From Billgrantia tianxiuensis (lineage in GTDB: Bacteria > Pseudomonadota > Gammaproteobacteria > Pseudomonadales > Halomonadaceae), in contig NZ_CP035042.1 in NCBI RefSeq assembly GCF_009834345.1, positions 186,001 through 250,000 of the forward strand: a DNA stretch of 64,000 nt, written 5' to 3'. Positions 8,500-16,961 of this stretch are shown one piece after another; the first letter of the stretch is position 1; each line of letters begins with the position of its first letter. The position numbers were made by a program, and so were the translations under genes. Below the pieces are notes generated by a model. That model was not told where the DNA came from. It made no database searches and saw nothing but the letters and a program-made list of their open reading frames with translations.

Positions 8500-9615
8500 T
8501 CACGCCGGTAGGGGCTTGGCGGCCAGCCTGGCAGGGACAGGTAGCGCTGTCTGGCTGGCTTCGACAGTCTGGGGGCGGTACTTGCGCATGATATGGCGTA
8601 GTCGCTTCATCACGTTGAGGTTGGCTGACTCCATCCTGGCCAGGGCCTGCATCGCCTCGTCCATCTCGCCAGCCTGGTACATGCGTACGGCTGCAATGGC
8701 CTGACGGTGCACCTCGCGATGTGGGAGTTCCAGGGCGCGAAAGTCCTCGTCGTCGCCAAAGTGCATGTCGCCGGCTGCGGCATAGTACCAGCGGCCAAGC
8801 GCGCACTGGGTTTCATCGGGCAGCTCGTCGGCGGTGGTGGAGGAGAGCCCCATGAGGATTCGGTACACCTCCAGCTTCACCTCGAGCTCCTCCAGATTGG
8901 CCAGCTCCACTTCGCTCAGCATGGCAGAGAAGGTCAGCGCCTGACTGCTTTCCCGGCTCAGTGTCAGCAGCCGTTCGGTGCGTTGCATCACCTGGCTGGC
9001 CGCGGCGCTTAGCCGCTCGGTTTCACACGCATTGCGATGCATGGCGGCATCCACCGTGCCGGTCTGGGCGAGAATGCTGCCGGTAAGGCTACTGATCTCC
9101 TCGGTGGCTGCTCCGGTACGGGTGGCAAGTTCGCGTACCTCGGTTGCCACCACGGCGAAGCCGCGCCCGGCATCGCCGGCCCGTGCGGCTTCGATGCTGG
9201 CATTGAAGGCCAGCAGCGTGGTCTGAAGCGAAATCTCTTCGATCAGGTGAACGAAGTTGCCGATGCTGTCAGCGTCGCCGCGCAGAGAGGTGACCTGCAC
9301 CGCCGCCTGGCCGATACGCTGGTTTAGGCTGCTCAGCTCCTCGACCATGGCATCCAGGGCCTCCTGGCTCTGCTGCGATTCGCCTGTGGTGTGGTCGGCC
9401 ACGCGCCGGTTATCGACAAGCAGTCCAGAGAGTTCGGAGAAGGATTCACGCAACGCGGCCAGGGAGTCGCCGAAGCCGGTGAGGTTGGCGAAGAGGTGTC
9501 GATGAACTTGGCGCTCGGCCTCGAGCTCCAGGAGTCGAGCTTGCAGCCGGTCCCGCTCCTCACGCAGCGCTTCGCTGTCGCTCGCCTTGGGTTGGGCCTT
9601 TTTCCATAGTCGCAT
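8500..9615 (-). CDS. Soluble methyl-accepting chemotaxis protein with C-terminal CZB domain
   Basis: A 371-residue cytoplasmic chemoreceptor with no membrane helix and no periplasmic sensor. An N-terminal coiled coil (about 10-45) is followed by the signalling domain with hairpin tip [22 protein letters not shown] near residue 130-150 (tip residues differ slightly from the canonical EIAxQTNLLALNAAIEAARAG), then a chemoreceptor zinc-binding (CZB) domain. The CZB Cys motif CALGRWYY and the two later His (LPHREVH) are present. The first zinc-ligand His appears replaced: the aligned segment reads [12 protein letters not shown] where the family has DHxxWKxxVYxxL. Architecture resembles TlpD-type receptors of redox and zinc signals. 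It sits between NO-response genes. Confidence 0.9.
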   Translation of the reverse strand: MRLWKKAQPKASDSEALREERDRLQARLLELEAERQVHRHLFANLTGFGDSLAALRESFSELSGLLVDNRRVADHTTGESQQSQEALDAMVEELSSLNQRIGQAAVQVTSLRGDADSIGNFVHLIEEISLQTTLLAFNASIEAARAGDAGRGFAVVATEVRELATRTGAATEEISSLTGSILAQTGTVDAAMHRNACETERLSAAASQVMQRTERLLTLSRESSQALTFSAMLSEVELANLEELEVKLEVYRILMGLSSTTADELPDETQCALGRWYYAAAGDMHFGDDEDFRALELPHREVHRQAIAAVRMYQAGEMDEAMQALARMESANLNVMKRLRHIMRKYRPQTVEASQTALPVPARLAAKPLPA

Positions 9616-9642
9616 GGCGTCTCCTGTCGTCAGGAAGGTCTG

Positions 9643-9662
9643 GCGCCCGCCGGGGCGGGCGC
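9643..9662 (-). terminator. Hairpin downstream of ytfE
   Basis: Stem GCGCCCGC / GCGGGCGC with a 4-base loop, 18 bases after the ytfE stop. No T-tract follows. Confidence 0.4.
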
Positions 9663-9679
9663 GGGCAACAAGGCAGGGT

Positions 9680-10336
9680 TCAACCGGCCCGTTCGAACAG
9701 CAGGTTGTTCTCCAGGTGGATGTGCTCCATCAGGTCCTCGCGGAATTCGCGCAGGCCGGTGTAGAGGGCGCGCCAGGTGGTGCAGGCGCCCTTGGGCGGG
9801 GTGATGTCGTCGGTGAGCCGCATTACCTGCTCCAGGTTCTCGCCGTGATCGTCGTGCTCGTGGCGCATCACCGCGATCGGCCCCTGGGCCTGGGCGGCCA
9901 TGCCGTTGCGCAGCATGGGGAACAGGATCTGCTCCTCCTTCTGCATGTGGCTCTCCATTTCCTGGTGAATGACCATCAGCAGGTCGGCCAGCCCGTTGGG
10001 GCAGGTGTCGCGATCGCCATGAACCTGCTCCACCCGGCGCGCCATGCGGATCAGCTCGGGCAACTGCTGGCGGTGCACGTCGTGGTAGCGGGTCAGGATA
10101 TGGTCGATCAGCTCGGCGTTGCTGGCCTCGCGCCAGTCGTGCTGCTCGCTGCTGGCGGCCGGCAGCGCCTCGAGTTCAGCGACCAGCTTGTCGACATGCA
10201 GGCCGGCGCGCTCGGCGGCCTGGCGCAGGCTGATGCGCCCACCGCAGCAGAAGTCGATATGGTGGCTATGGAAGATGCGGGTGGCACCGGGAAGCGACAG
10301 GGCGATGCGGCCAACGGTCTGTTCCAGCAGGTTCAT
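9680..10336 (-). CDS. ytfE: Di-iron iron-sulfur-cluster repair protein YtfE/NorA
   Basis: Cytoplasmic hemerythrin-like di-iron protein (RIC/YtfE/NorA/ScdA family) that counters NO damage to iron-sulfur clusters. The 218 residues have the N-terminal ScdA-type domain with HHIDFCCGG near residue 25 and the hemerythrin-like ligand set ([52 protein letters not shown]). Start ATG 10336 is preceded by GAGGT and matches the family start [12 protein letters not shown]. The open frame runs further upstream through the promoter. It is divergent from norR with three NorR boxes and a sigma-54 promoter between them, the same arrangement as norR-norA in Ralstonia. Confidence 0.94.
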   Translation of the reverse strand: MNLLEQTVGRIALSLPGATRIFHSHHIDFCCGGRISLRQAAERAGLHVDKLVAELEALPAASSEQHDWREASNAELIDHILTRYHDVHRQQLPELIRMARRVEQVHGDRDTCPNGLADLLMVIHQEMESHMQKEEQILFPMLRNGMAAQAQGPIAVMRHEHDDHGENLEQVMRLTDDITPPKGACTTWRALYTGLREFREDLMEHIHLENNLLFERAG

Positions 10337-10371
10337 GCGGCATACCTCGATGATGGATGACACTCTGACAG

Positions 10372-10387
10372 AGCAATCGCCATGCCA
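10372..10387 (-). promoter_or_regulatory. Sigma-54 promoter of ytfE
   Basis: Minus-strand TGGCAT, GGCGA, TTGCT fits the -24/-12 consensus TGGCAC-N5-TTGCW with one mismatch and correct spacing. Transcription would begin near 10360, about 24 bases before the ytfE ATG. Confidence 0.85.
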
Positions 10388-10427
10388 CTTTTTCACTCCT
10401 TTTTTATCAATGGGTTGCTGTTTGGAT

Positions 10428-10484
10428 GGTAAATTTCACCTTGCTCGGTTAAGGTGATTTCTACCTTGTAAGGTGTTTTTTACC
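10428..10484 (+). promoter_or_regulatory. Three NorR enhancer boxes, GGT-N7-ACC
   Basis: Three copies of GGT-N7-ACC, the NorR motif described in Ralstonia: 10428-10440 (GGTAAATTTCACC), 10453-10465 (GGTGATTTCTACC) and 10472-10484 (GGTGTTTTTTACC). Centre spacings are 25 and 19 bp. They lie about 70-125 bases upstream of the sigma-54 start site of ytfE, the usual enhancer distance. The third ends at the base before the norR ATG. Confidence 0.85.
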
Positions 10485-12041
10485 ATGCTGGACGATTCTC
10501 TCCTCGCCGACCTCACCGCCGACCTGCCCAGTGTCGTGCGCCTGCAGCGTCTGGTACGTACCCTGCGTGAGGGCTTCCGCTGCGGCGCGGTGTGCCTGCT
10601 GCGGTTGCAGGATGACGTGCTGGCGCCGGTGGCGGTGGAGGGGCTGGTGCGCGAAGCGTTGGGGCGACGCTTCGAGGTGGCCCGTCATCCGCGTCTTGCC
10701 GCCATTCTCACGAGCCGCCGCTCGACCCTGTTCCCGCCGGACTCCAGCCTGCCCGACCCCTACGACGGCCTGGTCGAGCAGCAGCCGGGAGAGCCGCTGC
10801 ACGTGCACGATTGCATGGGTATCAGCCTGCACGTCGAAGGGGAGCCGTGGGGCGTGCTGACCCTGGACGCCCTGGTGGCAGGTACCTTTGACGAGGCTGC
10901 ACGCACGGCGCTGGAGCGCTACGCACTGCTGGTCGAGGCTGCGGTACGCGTCTCGCGCCTGGAACAGGAAGTGCGCGCGCTGCGCATGGCGAACCACGGC
11001 GTGATCCCGCATGCCGAGCCGGGCGAGGGTGGCGAAATTCTCGGCCATAGCACCGGGCTGCAGCGCCTGCTGAACGAACTCGACGTGGTGGCGGAATCCG
11101 ACCTGCCGGTGCTGCTGATGGGCGAGACCGGGGTGGGCAAGGAGCTGTTCGCCCGGCGTCTGCACCAGCGCTCGCCACGGCGCGAGCAGCCATTGGTGCA
11201 GGTCAACTGTGCGGCACTGCCCGAGACCCTGGCCGAGAGTGAGCTGTTTGGCCACGTGAAAGGGGCCTTCTCCGGTGCCACGGCGGATCGTGCGGGCCGC
11301 TTCGAGGCCGCCGACGGTGGCACCCTGTTCCTCGACGAGGTGGGCGAGCTGCCGCTGGCAATCCAGGCCAAGCTGCTGCGTGCGCTGCAGAACGGCGAGG
11401 TGCAGCGCCTGGGCGAGGATACCCCGCGCCGGGTCGATGTGCGCATCATTGCCGCCACCAACCGCCGGCTGGCCGACGGCGTGCGCGAAGGCCACTTTCG
11501 TGCCGATCTCTATCACCGGTTGTCGGTCTATCCGGTGGCGATCCCACCGCTGCGCGAGCGCGACAGTGACGTGCTGGTGCTGGCCGGTCACTTTCTCGAG
11601 ATCAACCGTGCCCGGCTCGGCGTGCGCAGCCTGCGCCTGGCGCCGGCGGCCGAGGCGGCGCTGCTGGCCTACGCCTGGCCGGGCAACGTGCGTGAACTCG
11701 AGCACGTCATCAGCCGGGCGGCGATCAAGGCGCTGGGGCATGGCGCCCGGCGCGACGATATCGTTACCCTCGAGCCGGAGTGGCTCGACCTGTCTTATGG
11801 CGAAACGTTGAAGGGCGAAACGTTGAAAGCCAGTCGCGACGAATCCGCTGTCCCTGGTGTGGAGCCGAGTGTGGCAACGAACGACATCGAGCCGCTGCGC
11901 AGCCAGGTCGAATCCGCGCAGCGGCGGGCGATTCGCCAGGCCTTGGCGGCGAGCGGCGACAACTGGGCGAATGCCGCCCGGAGGCTTGCCGTTGACCCCA
12001 GCAACCTTCACAAGTTGGCACGTCGCTTGGGGATCAAGTAG
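10485..12041 (+). CDS. norR: NorR, NO-responsive sigma-54 activator
   Basis: Enhancer-binding protein that senses NO through a GAF-domain non-haem iron and activates sigma-54 promoters. The 518 residues comprise an N-terminal GAF domain (about 20-165), a central AAA+ domain with Walker A GETGVGKE near 210, the sigma-54 contact loop as GAFSGA near 262 (GAFTGA in the canonical form), Walker B GGTLFLDEVGELPL near 278, and a C-terminal Fis-type helix-turn-helix (ANAARRLAVDPSNLHKLARRLG). I choose ATG 10485 over GTG 10473 because NorR box 3 fills the bases between them. It is divergent from its target ytfE. Confidence 0.93.
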   Translation: MLDDSLLADLTADLPSVVRLQRLVRTLREGFRCGAVCLLRLQDDVLAPVAVEGLVREALGRRFEVARHPRLAAILTSRRSTLFPPDSSLPDPYDGLVEQQPGEPLHVHDCMGISLHVEGEPWGVLTLDALVAGTFDEAARTALERYALLVEAAVRVSRLEQEVRALRMANHGVIPHAEPGEGGEILGHSTGLQRLLNELDVVAESDLPVLLMGETGVGKELFARRLHQRSPRREQPLVQVNCAALPETLAESELFGHVKGAFSGATADRAGRFEAADGGTLFLDEVGELPLAIQAKLLRALQNGEVQRLGEDTPRRVDVRIIAATNRRLADGVREGHFRADLYHRLSVYPVAIPPLRERDSDVLVLAGHFLEINRARLGVRSLRLAPAAEAALLAYAWPGNVRELEHVISRAAIKALGHGARRDDIVTLEPEWLDLSYGETLKGETLKASRDESAVPGVEPSVATNDIEPLRSQVESAQRRAIRQALAASGDNWANAARRLAVDPSNLHKLARRLGIK

Positions 12042-12153
12042 TTATCGGATTGCAAGCGTTAGCGTTAAAAATAAAACCCAGATATGGTGCTTGATCCCCT
12101 AGACTTGGCTATATATGGTAGCCAAGGCCCCGGTTGGGGGCATTGGCACAGGC

Positions 12154-12167
12154 TTGACGCATATCAG
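12154..12167 (+). promoter_or_regulatory. FNR/DNR-type box of the ubiT-nrdJ promoter
   Basis: TTGACGCATATCAG fits TTGAY-N4-RTCAA except for the last base. The -10 hexamer TAGGAT lies at 12190-12195, centred exactly 32 bp downstream, giving class II geometry with a start near 12202 and a leader of about 55 bases before ubiT. Confidence 0.75.
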
Positions 12168-12257
12168 TGCAGGCAGGCGGCGTCGAGCTTAGGATGATCG
12201 GTTTCATGGCCACCTGGCCGCACCGAATCCATGGGTTCGCTTCACCGGAGAGTCGCT

Positions 12258-12740
12258 ATGCTTCCTCTTTCTCTGTCGCGCTTGCCACGCCCCCCGGCCC
12301 CGACTCGACTGATTCGTGCCATCGATCCCCGCGTGCCGCTTGCGGTGAAGCGTCAACTGATCGAGCCGCTGCTCAACCGTACCTTCGCCGAGCCTCTGGC
12401 AGAGGGCGAGTTCGATGTGCTCGAAGGGCGGCGCATCTCGCTGCACATCGAGGACCTGGGCGTGGCGCTGACGCTGACCCTCGATGCGGAGCGCTTCCGG
12501 CTCAGCCCGGAGGCGGGCGAAGCCACCATCCGCGGCGGCTGGCGCGAGTTCCTGTGCCTGGCGACCCGGCGCGAGGATCCCGACGCGCTGTTCTTCCAGC
12601 GCCGGCTGGTGATCGAGGGCGATACCGAGCTCGGCCTGATGGTCAAGAACCTGCTCGACAGCCGCGAGGAGGGCCTGGCCCAGGGCCGGCTCGGGGAATG
12701 GCTGGCACGCTTCGAGCGCATGGCGCGCCAGGAACGTTGA
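12258..12740 (+). CDS. ubiT: UbiT, SCP2-domain factor for anaerobic ubiquinone synthesis
   Basis: Lipid-binding SCP2-domain protein (YhbT family) needed, with UbiU and UbiV, for O2-independent ubiquinone synthesis. The 160 residues have the YhbT layout: a basic N-terminus (LSRLPRPPAPTRLIRAIDPRVPLAVKRQLIEPLLNRTF begins near residue 5), then the SCP2 fold with LEGRRISLHIEDLG and LFFQRRLVIEGDTELGLMVKN. Start ATG 12258 has GGAGAG 7 bases before it, and an in-frame ATG at 12231 lacks one. It lies in front of nrdJa behind an anaerobic promoter. Its partners ubiU and ubiV are 33 kb away behind the same type of promoter. Confidence 0.88.
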   Translation: MLPLSLSRLPRPPAPTRLIRAIDPRVPLAVKRQLIEPLLNRTFAEPLAEGEFDVLEGRRISLHIEDLGVALTLTLDAERFRLSPEAGEATIRGGWREFLCLATRREDPDALFFQRRLVIEGDTELGLMVKNLLDSREEGLAQGRLGEWLARFERMARQER

Positions 12741-12777
12741 ACGATTTGAACTTTTGACCCTGACTGGAGATCCCTGC

Positions 12778-14889
12778 ATGAGTACTTCCACCAAGGCCGT
12801 CAAGACATCCCACGAGGTGCCTATGCAAGCGCCCTCACGCGATATCTGGGACTCCAAGTATCGGCTCAAGGATCGTCATGGCCGGCCCGTCGACAAGGAC
12901 GTGGCGGCGACCTGGGATCGCGTTGCGCGTGCCCTGGCCGCGGTGGAAGGCGACAAGGCCGAGGAGTGGCTGCCCAAGTTCCGCTGGGCGCTGGAGAACG
13001 GCGCCATTCCCGCCGGACGCATCATGTCCAACGCCGGCGCCGAGGACTACAAGCCGGCGGTGAGCCTGATCAACTGCACCGTCTCGCGCACCATCCGCGA
13101 CTCCATGCATGACATCCTCTCCTCGGTAGTGGATGCCGGCATGACCCTCAAGGCGGGCTGCGGCATCGGCTACGAGTTCTCCACCCTGCGTCACAAGGGC
13201 GCCTTCGTGTTCGGCGCCGGCGCCGGCACCAACGGCCCGCTGGCGTTCATGGATATCTACGACAAGATGTGCTTCACGGTGGCCTCGGCGGGCGGTCGCC
13301 GCGGCGCCCAGATGGGCACCTTCGACGTCGGCCACCCCGACGTGCGCAGCTTCATCGAGGCCAAGCGCGAAGCCGGCCGGCTGCGCCAGTTCAACCTCTC
13401 GCTGCTGATCACCGACGAGTTCATGGAAGCGGTGAAGAACGACGCCGACTGGCCGCTGGCCTTCCCGCTGCACGCCGGCGAGAAGGAGGACGTCAAGCCC
13501 GAGGACCTGATCTACCGCGACTGGCCGGTGATCGAGGAGGGTTACAGCGTTGACGCCGAAGGCCGCGTGGCCTGCCGTATCGTCGAGGTGATCAAGGCCC
13601 GCGAGCTGTGGGACACCATCATGCGTTCCACCTACGACTTCGCCGAGCCGGGCTTCATCCTGATCGACCAGGTCAACCGCATGAATAACAACTGGTTCTG
13701 CGAGGAGATCCGCGCCACCAACCCCTGCGGCGAGCAGCCCCTGCCGCCGGAAGGTGCCTGCCTGCTCGGTTCGGTCAACCTGACCCGCTTCGTCATCGAC
13801 CCCTTCGGCAAGAAGCCGCGCTTCGACTGGGAGCGCTACCGCCAGGTGGTGGCGATCTTCACCCGTATGCTCGACAACGTGGTCGAGATCAGCGGTCTGC
13901 CCCTTGAGGGCCAGCGCCGCGAGATCGAGGCCAAGCGCCGTCACGGCATGGGCTTCCTCGGCCTCGGCTCGACCCTGACCATGCTCAAGATCCCCTATGG
14001 CTCCGCCGAGTCGCTGGCCTTCACCGAGGAAGTGAGCCGCAACCTGGCCCTCGAGGGCTGGAAGCAGGCGCTGGAACTCTCCCGCGAGAAGGGCATGGCG
14101 CCGATACTGGCCGAGGACTTCGAGATCACGCCGAAGATGATGCGCGAGCGCCCGGAGTTGGCGAAGGACGGCTATGAGATCGGTGATAAGGTGCCGGGGC
14201 GCATCCTGCACGCCCGCTACAGCCGCTACATGCAGAAGGTCGCCGAGGTGGAGCCGGAGCTGGTCGCGGCGCTGGCCGAGCACGGCGCGCGTTTCACCCA
14301 CCACAGTTCCATCGCACCGACCGGCACCATCTCGCTGTCGCTGGGCAACAACGCCTCCAACGGCATCGAGCCGTCGTTCTCGCACCGCTACTTCCGCAAC
14401 GTGATCCAGTCGGGCAAGAAGACCAAGGAGCAGGTGGAAGTGGTCTCCTTCGAACTGGCGGCCTACCGCCACTTCATCGCCAGCGACGCGGTGGAGAGCG
14501 ACCTGCCGGATTATTTCATCACCGCCGACGCGGTCAGCCCCAAGCAGCACGTGGCGGTACAGGCGGCGGCCCAGGTGTGGGTCGACTCGGCCATCTCCAA
14601 GACGGTCAACGTGCCCACCGAGTTTCCCTTCGAGCAGTTCAAGGATCTCTACCTTGACGCCTACGAGAGCAAGCTCAAGGGCTGCACCACCTTCCGCTTC
14701 AACCCCGAGGCGTTCCAGGGCGTGCTGGTGCGCGAGGACGATCTCAAGAACACCACCTACGTGTTCGAGCTGGAGAATGGCGAGACGCTGGAGCTCAAGG
14801 GCGACGAGAAGGTGATCTACGACGGCGAGGAGCACAACGCAGCGAACCTGTATGACGCGCTGAAGGAAGGCACTTATGGCAAATGGTAA
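12778..14889 (+). CDS. nrdJa: Class II (B12-dependent) ribonucleotide reductase, catalytic subunit NrdJa
   Basis: Reduces ribonucleotides to deoxyribonucleotides using adenosylcobalamin as radical source, with or without O2. The 703 residues hold the ten-stranded barrel. The active-site segment NPCGE (Asn315, Cys317, Glu319) and the partner cysteine in SLINCTVSRTI near residue 98 are visible, with ASAGGRRGAQMGTFDVGHPDV and SSIAPTGTISLSLGNNASNG as conserved core elements. Start ATG 12778 has GGAGA 7 bases before it. The C-terminal zinc/redox tail is absent here and is encoded by the next gene, as in Pseudomonas aeruginosa nrdJa/nrdJb. Confidence 0.94.
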   Translation: MSTSTKAVKTSHEVPMQAPSRDIWDSKYRLKDRHGRPVDKDVAATWDRVARALAAVEGDKAEEWLPKFRWALENGAIPAGRIMSNAGAEDYKPAVSLINCTVSRTIRDSMHDILSSVVDAGMTLKAGCGIGYEFSTLRHKGAFVFGAGAGTNGPLAFMDIYDKMCFTVASAGGRRGAQMGTFDVGHPDVRSFIEAKREAGRLRQFNLSLLITDEFMEAVKNDADWPLAFPLHAGEKEDVKPEDLIYRDWPVIEEGYSVDAEGRVACRIVEVIKARELWDTIMRSTYDFAEPGFILIDQVNRMNNNWFCEEIRATNPCGEQPLPPEGACLLGSVNLTRFVIDPFGKKPRFDWERYRQVVAIFTRMLDNVVEISGLPLEGQRREIEAKRRHGMGFLGLGSTLTMLKIPYGSAESLAFTEEVSRNLALEGWKQALELSREKGMAPILAEDFEITPKMMRERPELAKDGYEIGDKVPGRILHARYSRYMQKVAEVEPELVAALAEHGARFTHHSSIAPTGTISLSLGNNASNGIEPSFSHRYFRNVIQSGKKTKEQVEVVSFELAAYRHFIASDAVESDLPDYFITADAVSPKQHVAVQAAAQVWVDSAISKTVNVPTEFPFEQFKDLYLDAYESKLKGCTTFRFNPEAFQGVLVREDDLKNTTYVFELENGETLELKGDEKVIYDGEEHNAANLYDALKEGTYGKW

Positions 14890-15078
14890 GTCTGTGCCCT
14901 TCCAACGGCCGGTAGCGAGGGGCGCCGGGGACACGTCGAAGAGGAGGTCCGACACCATGGATGGTATCGGTAGCGTACAGGGAAGTATTCACAGCGCCTC
15001 CTCGCAGACGTGTCGCCGGATCAGCCCCGAGCGAGCGAAGCTGCGCGTCTTTGAATTCCTTTCCGCAGGAGCCCCGTG

Positions 15079-15834
15079 ATGGCCGTCGAAATCAAGTCCA
15101 AGATCGTTTCCTACAGCGTCAAGAAGGCGGTGGAAGCGCCGCCGCTGGCCGACGAGAACCCACTCACGGTACGTATCCCCTCGCGTCCCGAGGGCACCCT
15201 CGAGGCCGTTTCAGAGAAGATCTCCTACGTCGGCGCCGAGGGCCGCAAGAAGGTCTACCTGTTGGTCTCCTTCATGCCGGTGGAGGGCGTGCTCGACGGC
15301 AAGCGCGTGGTGATCGAGCGTCCGGTGGAGTTCTTCTTCCCCTCCGGCCAGCTCTCCAGCGAACACCAGTGGATCACCGCCACCATGCGCAGCCTGTCGC
15401 TGGCCGCCCGCGGCGGCTACGTCACCCAGGCGGTGGCCGACCTGCGCAAGGTGGCGTGGGACAAGGGCCTGGTGCGCTGCGGCATGAACCGCTGGGGCAA
15501 GCCGATGTTCCACGACTCCGAGGTGGCGGCCATCGCCTGGTCGATCCAGCAGATCCTCTACCGCCGCGGCTTCCTCGACCAGGACGGCAACCAGGTGCCG
15601 GTGGAGGAGCTGGTGCGCCGCTACGCCCACCGCCTGACCCACGGCCACCCCTGGCAGCCGCCCACGCCGGAAGAGGAAGCGCAGGCCGAGCAGCAGGCCA
15701 AGGCGGCAGTCGCCGAAGAGAAAGGCGATGGCCCCACCGTGGTCGGTCACTGCCCGGAGTGCCGCGGCGAGCTGATCATGATGGATGGGTGTCCGACGTG
15801 CTATGCGGGCTGTGGCTGGTCCAAGTGCGGGTAG
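15079..15834 (+). CDS. nrdJb: NrdJb, C-terminal subunit of the split class II ribonucleotide reductase
   Basis: A 251-residue protein with the detached C-terminal part of class II reductase. It begins with the NrdJ-type segment EIKSKIVSYSVKKA and ends in a Cys-rich tail with CPECRGELIMMDGCPTC and the redox pair in CGWSKCG. That tail normally re-reduces the active-site disulfide in NrdJa. ATG 15079 has AGGAG upstream; GTG 15076 is adjacent and less likely. The 189-base gap after nrdJa is unusual for two subunits that must dock. A 9-bp hairpin terminator follows. Confidence 0.9.
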   Translation: MAVEIKSKIVSYSVKKAVEAPPLADENPLTVRIPSRPEGTLEAVSEKISYVGAEGRKKVYLLVSFMPVEGVLDGKRVVIERPVEFFFPSGQLSSEHQWITATMRSLSLAARGGYVTQAVADLRKVAWDKGLVRCGMNRWGKPMFHDSEVAAIAWSIQQILYRRGFLDQDGNQVPVEELVRRYAHRLTHGHPWQPPTPEEEAQAEQQAKAAVAEEKGDGPTVVGHCPECRGELIMMDGCPTCYAGCGWSKCG

Positions 15835-15878
15835 GCTTGGACGAAAACTGGCTGCGCTCGGCCATTACCACCACTCCA

Positions 15879-15901
15879 GAAGCCGGACGTGTTCCGGCTT
15901 C
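15879..15901. terminator. Hairpin between convergent nrdJb and deoR
   Basis: Perfect 9-bp stem GAAGCCGGA / TCCGGCTTC with a 5-base loop in the gap between convergent genes. It probably acts in both directions. T-tracts are poor on both sides. Confidence 0.55.
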
Positions 15902-15914
15902 GTCGTGTCCGGGG

Positions 15915-16670
15915 TCAGGCGGCGACGATCCTGGGGCCGCCGTTGGTCTGCGGCAGTGCCATGTCGCCGTCGGTGATGACCACGTCGAAGTCGTCGAGGC
16001 GGGCGAAGTAGGCAGGGCGCACCTGGCCGATCTTGCTCTCGTCTACCACCAGCAGGCGTTGCTCGGCGCAGGCGATGGCGGCCTGCTTGGGAGCGACCTC
16101 GTGGAAGTGGAAGCAGCTGACGCCGCGTTCGGCGTGCACGCCGGCGGCGGAAATGAAGGCGCGGTTGATGCCCAGGCGCTTGATCGCCGCGCTCATGTCG
16201 TCGCTGCCGAAGGACTGAGAGCTGGCATGGTAGAGGCCACCCAAAAGTACCAGGCGCACCTCGGACATCAGGCTGACCGCGTTGGCCACGTTGAGGGCGT
16301 AGGTCACCACGGTGAGGCGTTCGCGGGTGGCGAGCTGGCTCACCAGGGGGAGCAGGGTGGTGCCGCAGTCGATGAACAGGGTGTCGCCATCGGCAATGAA
16401 ACCGGCGGCGCGTTCGCAGAGACGACGCTTGGCCAGGGCATGGCTGTCCTTCTGCACGTCGACGTCGTAGACCGGGGCATAGTGCGGATGGTTGGCCATC
16501 ACCAGGCGTCCGCCGAGCAGGGTCATGGCGCCATCGCTTGCGGCCAAGTCGCGGCGAATGGTCATTTCCGAGACACCGCAGAGGCGGGCGGCCTCGCGGA
16601 GATGGATGGTACCGCCACCGGCAAGCGCCTGCTGTAGACGGGCCAGGCGCATGGCGCTGCGGTCTTTCAT
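15915..16670 (-). CDS. deoR: DeoR, deoxyribonucleoside-operon repressor
   Basis: DeoR-family repressor, best match to DeoR itself (251 residues against 252 in E. coli). It represses deo genes until deoxyribose 5-phosphate accumulates. The N-terminal helix-turn-helix reads LREAARLCGVSEMTIRRDLA, the sugar-phosphate sensor domain has DTLFIDCGTTLLPLV near 97-110, and SAAGVHAERGVSCFHFHEV and LLVVDESKIGQVRPAYF match E. coli DeoR segments closely. A DeoR-type operator (TGTTA-N6-TAACA) lies in front of nupC-deo at 33.57 kb, so regulator and target are now separated by the polysaccharide island. Confidence 0.88.
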   Translation of the reverse strand: MKDRSAMRLARLQQALAGGGTIHLREAARLCGVSEMTIRRDLAASDGAMTLLGGRLVMANHPHYAPVYDVDVQKDSHALAKRRLCERAAGFIADGDTLFIDCGTTLLPLVSQLATRERLTVVTYALNVANAVSLMSEVRLVLLGGLYHASSQSFGSDDMSAAIKRLGINRAFISAAGVHAERGVSCFHFHEVAPKQAAIACAEQRLLVVDESKIGQVRPAYFARLDDFDVVITDGDMALPQTNGGPRIVAA

Positions 16671-16724
16671 TCCCTGCTCCCCACCTTGGTCACTGCTTCG
16701 AAAGCCTCACTCAATGAGAATGCC

Positions 16725-16846
16725 GACAAACTACTGCGCTCGCCCATGCGGCGTTGAAAACCTTTTCAAGATGCTCATTTACAGCCAGTAAACTGCGCTC
16801 TTTCAAAGGTTTTCGCCTTGCCTGGCCATCGCTCGCTACGTTTGTC
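16725..16846. repeat. 122-bp nested imperfect palindrome
   Basis: Outer arms GACAAAC and GTTTGTC, middle arms GAAAACCTTT (16756-16765) and AAAGGTTTTC (16805-16814), and an inner hairpin TTTAC-AGCCA-GTAAA. The stretches between the paired arms also pair partly. The shape is that of a palindromic intergenic repeat (REP/MITE-like). No second copy was seen in this window. Confidence 0.7.
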
Positions 16847-16961
16847 AGTATCCTCAATGTCCCTCGCTCGAAGATCGCTTCGGCTGGTCCTATGCTGAGC
16901 CAGATGCCAATGTTTTTCCACTCATCATGGGCTGGACGCAGCGATAATCGGAAAGAACTCT

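Noticed and set aside
12100..12115. TTGATCCCCTAGAC near 12.1 kb as an FNR box for ubiT
   Set aside because: Only the left half matches. The box at 12154-12167 is better and has the correctly spaced -10.
12835..14958. A long minus-strand open frame opposite nrdJa
   Set aside because: The plus strand encodes a full class II reductase with all motifs; the opposite frame is a composition artefact.
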